DNA of 64,000 bases from JAUIAI01 sp041396685. GTDB lineage: Bacteria > Pseudomonadota > Gammaproteobacteria > Burkholderiales > Burkholderiaceae_E. The notes beneath the pieces were generated by a model. It saw only the letters and a list, made by a program, of their open reading frames with translations. It was not told the origin of the DNA and did not search any database. A program made the position numbers and the translations under genes. The stretch is taken from contig JAWKYD010000006.1 of the NCBI GenBank assembly GCA_041396685.1, positions 186,001 to 250,000 of the forward strand, read 5' to 3'. This document shows, piece after piece, positions 63,645-64,000 of this stretch; position 1 is the stretch's first letter; each line of letters begins with the position of its first letter.

Positions 63645-64000
63645 CGCTTGCGCGCCTGATCATCGTGACGCTTGAGCGCCGCGATGATCTCGCGGATACG
63701 TTGCACGCGCTGGGTGAGGTCACGGCTTTCGACCTCGATGCGCAGCCGGTCCTCGCCGGCCAGCCGGGTATCACGACGAGACTGCATGAAGGCGATGATC
63801 GCGGCCGGTTCGATCGGCGGGCGCGACACGAACTGGATCAGGATCAGCGCTTCGGCGGCGTCGATCTTGGCGACACCCAGAGGGGTGCACAACACGCGCA
63901 AGCGATGGGTTTCGATGAGGGCGGCCGCCTGTTCGGGCAGGCGACCGAAGCGGTCGATGAGCTCCTCGCGCAGTCGGATCAGGTCGTCGTCTTCGTTGCA
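63641..64000 (-). CDS. mfd: transcription-repair coupling factor, C-terminal part (partial)
   Basis: The last 119 residues of Mfd. The frame enters from the right edge of the window. LIRLREELIDRFGRLPEQAA followed by a C-terminal domain with AKIDAAEALILIQF is the TRCF D7 domain. Mfd removes stalled RNA polymerase and recruits UvrA. The rest of the gene lies beyond 64000. Confidence 0.9.
   Translation of the reverse strand, partial: CNEDDDLIRLREELIDRFGRLPEQAAALIETHRLRVLCTPLGVAKIDAAEALILIQFVSRPPIEPAAIIAFMQSRRDTRLAGEDRLRIEVESRDLTQRVQRIREIIAALKRHDDQARKR

Overview
The window is 64 kb of GC-rich bacterial chromosome, densely coded and without insertion sequences, phage genes or CRISPR arrays. Gene order points to a betaproteobacterium of the order Burkholderiales. 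Three syntenies support this: tRNA-Val/thrS/infC/rpmI/rplT/pheST/ihfA/merR/tRNA-Pro; mdh/gntR/sdhCDAB/sdhE/gltA/sucA/sucB/lpd/zapE; and a phaC/phaB/phaR polyhydroxybutyrate locus. Species cannot be named from the sequence alone.

Left part (1-15 kb), mixed metabolism: the end of an isovaleryl-CoA dehydrogenase gene, an RCC1-repeat lipoprotein, a cytochrome b561, a zinc alcohol dehydrogenase, an alkylsulfatase of the metallo-beta-lactamase fold, an HNH endonuclease, and a thiamine-diphosphate enzyme followed by two orphan SdhC/SdhD-like membrane subunits. Then come a large DUF1631 protein and a divergent pair encoding the ATPase and permease of a ferric-iron type ABC transporter, with an AT-rich palindromic site between them.

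Translation block (15-23 kb): tRNA-Val(GAC), threonyl-tRNA synthetase, IF-3 (start codon ATC), ribosomal proteins bL35 and bL20, PheS, PheT, IHF alpha, a MerR regulator and tRNA-Pro(GGG).

Candidate biosynthetic island (23.3-29.9 kb): a radical SAM protein of the ArsS / 'rSAM-selenodomain' family, a membrane VTT-domain fused to a mercuric-reductase-like flavoprotein, a DUF547 protein, the two 'selenodomain-associated' transferases (TIGR04283-like and TIGR04282-like) and a DUF3047 protein. All are on one strand and several overlap. This is the least understood system in the window. A MASE1-(degenerate GGDEF)-EAL protein follows on the other strand.

Central carbon block (32-52.5 kb): on the minus strand mdh, prpB, prpC, a small lipoprotein and acnA; on the plus strand a GntR/UTRA regulator, succinate dehydrogenase with its flavinylation factor, citrate synthase, the 2-oxoglutarate dehydrogenase E1, E2 and E3 subunits, and ZapE. 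Together they cover most of the TCA cycle plus two steps of the 2-methylcitrate cycle. A palindromic operator lies between mdh and gntR.

Right part (52.5-64 kb): a DUF465 protein, a YoaA/DinG helicase, BamD, RluD, the laccase-domain protein PgeF, a small membrane protein divergent from phaC, PHB synthase, acetoacetyl-CoA reductase, the PHB repressor PhaR, RimO, SerB and the 3' end of mfd. The phaC promoter carries two TGC-N3-GCA palindromes suited to PhaR autoregulation.

Functions are read from motifs and gene order by eye; no database search was run.
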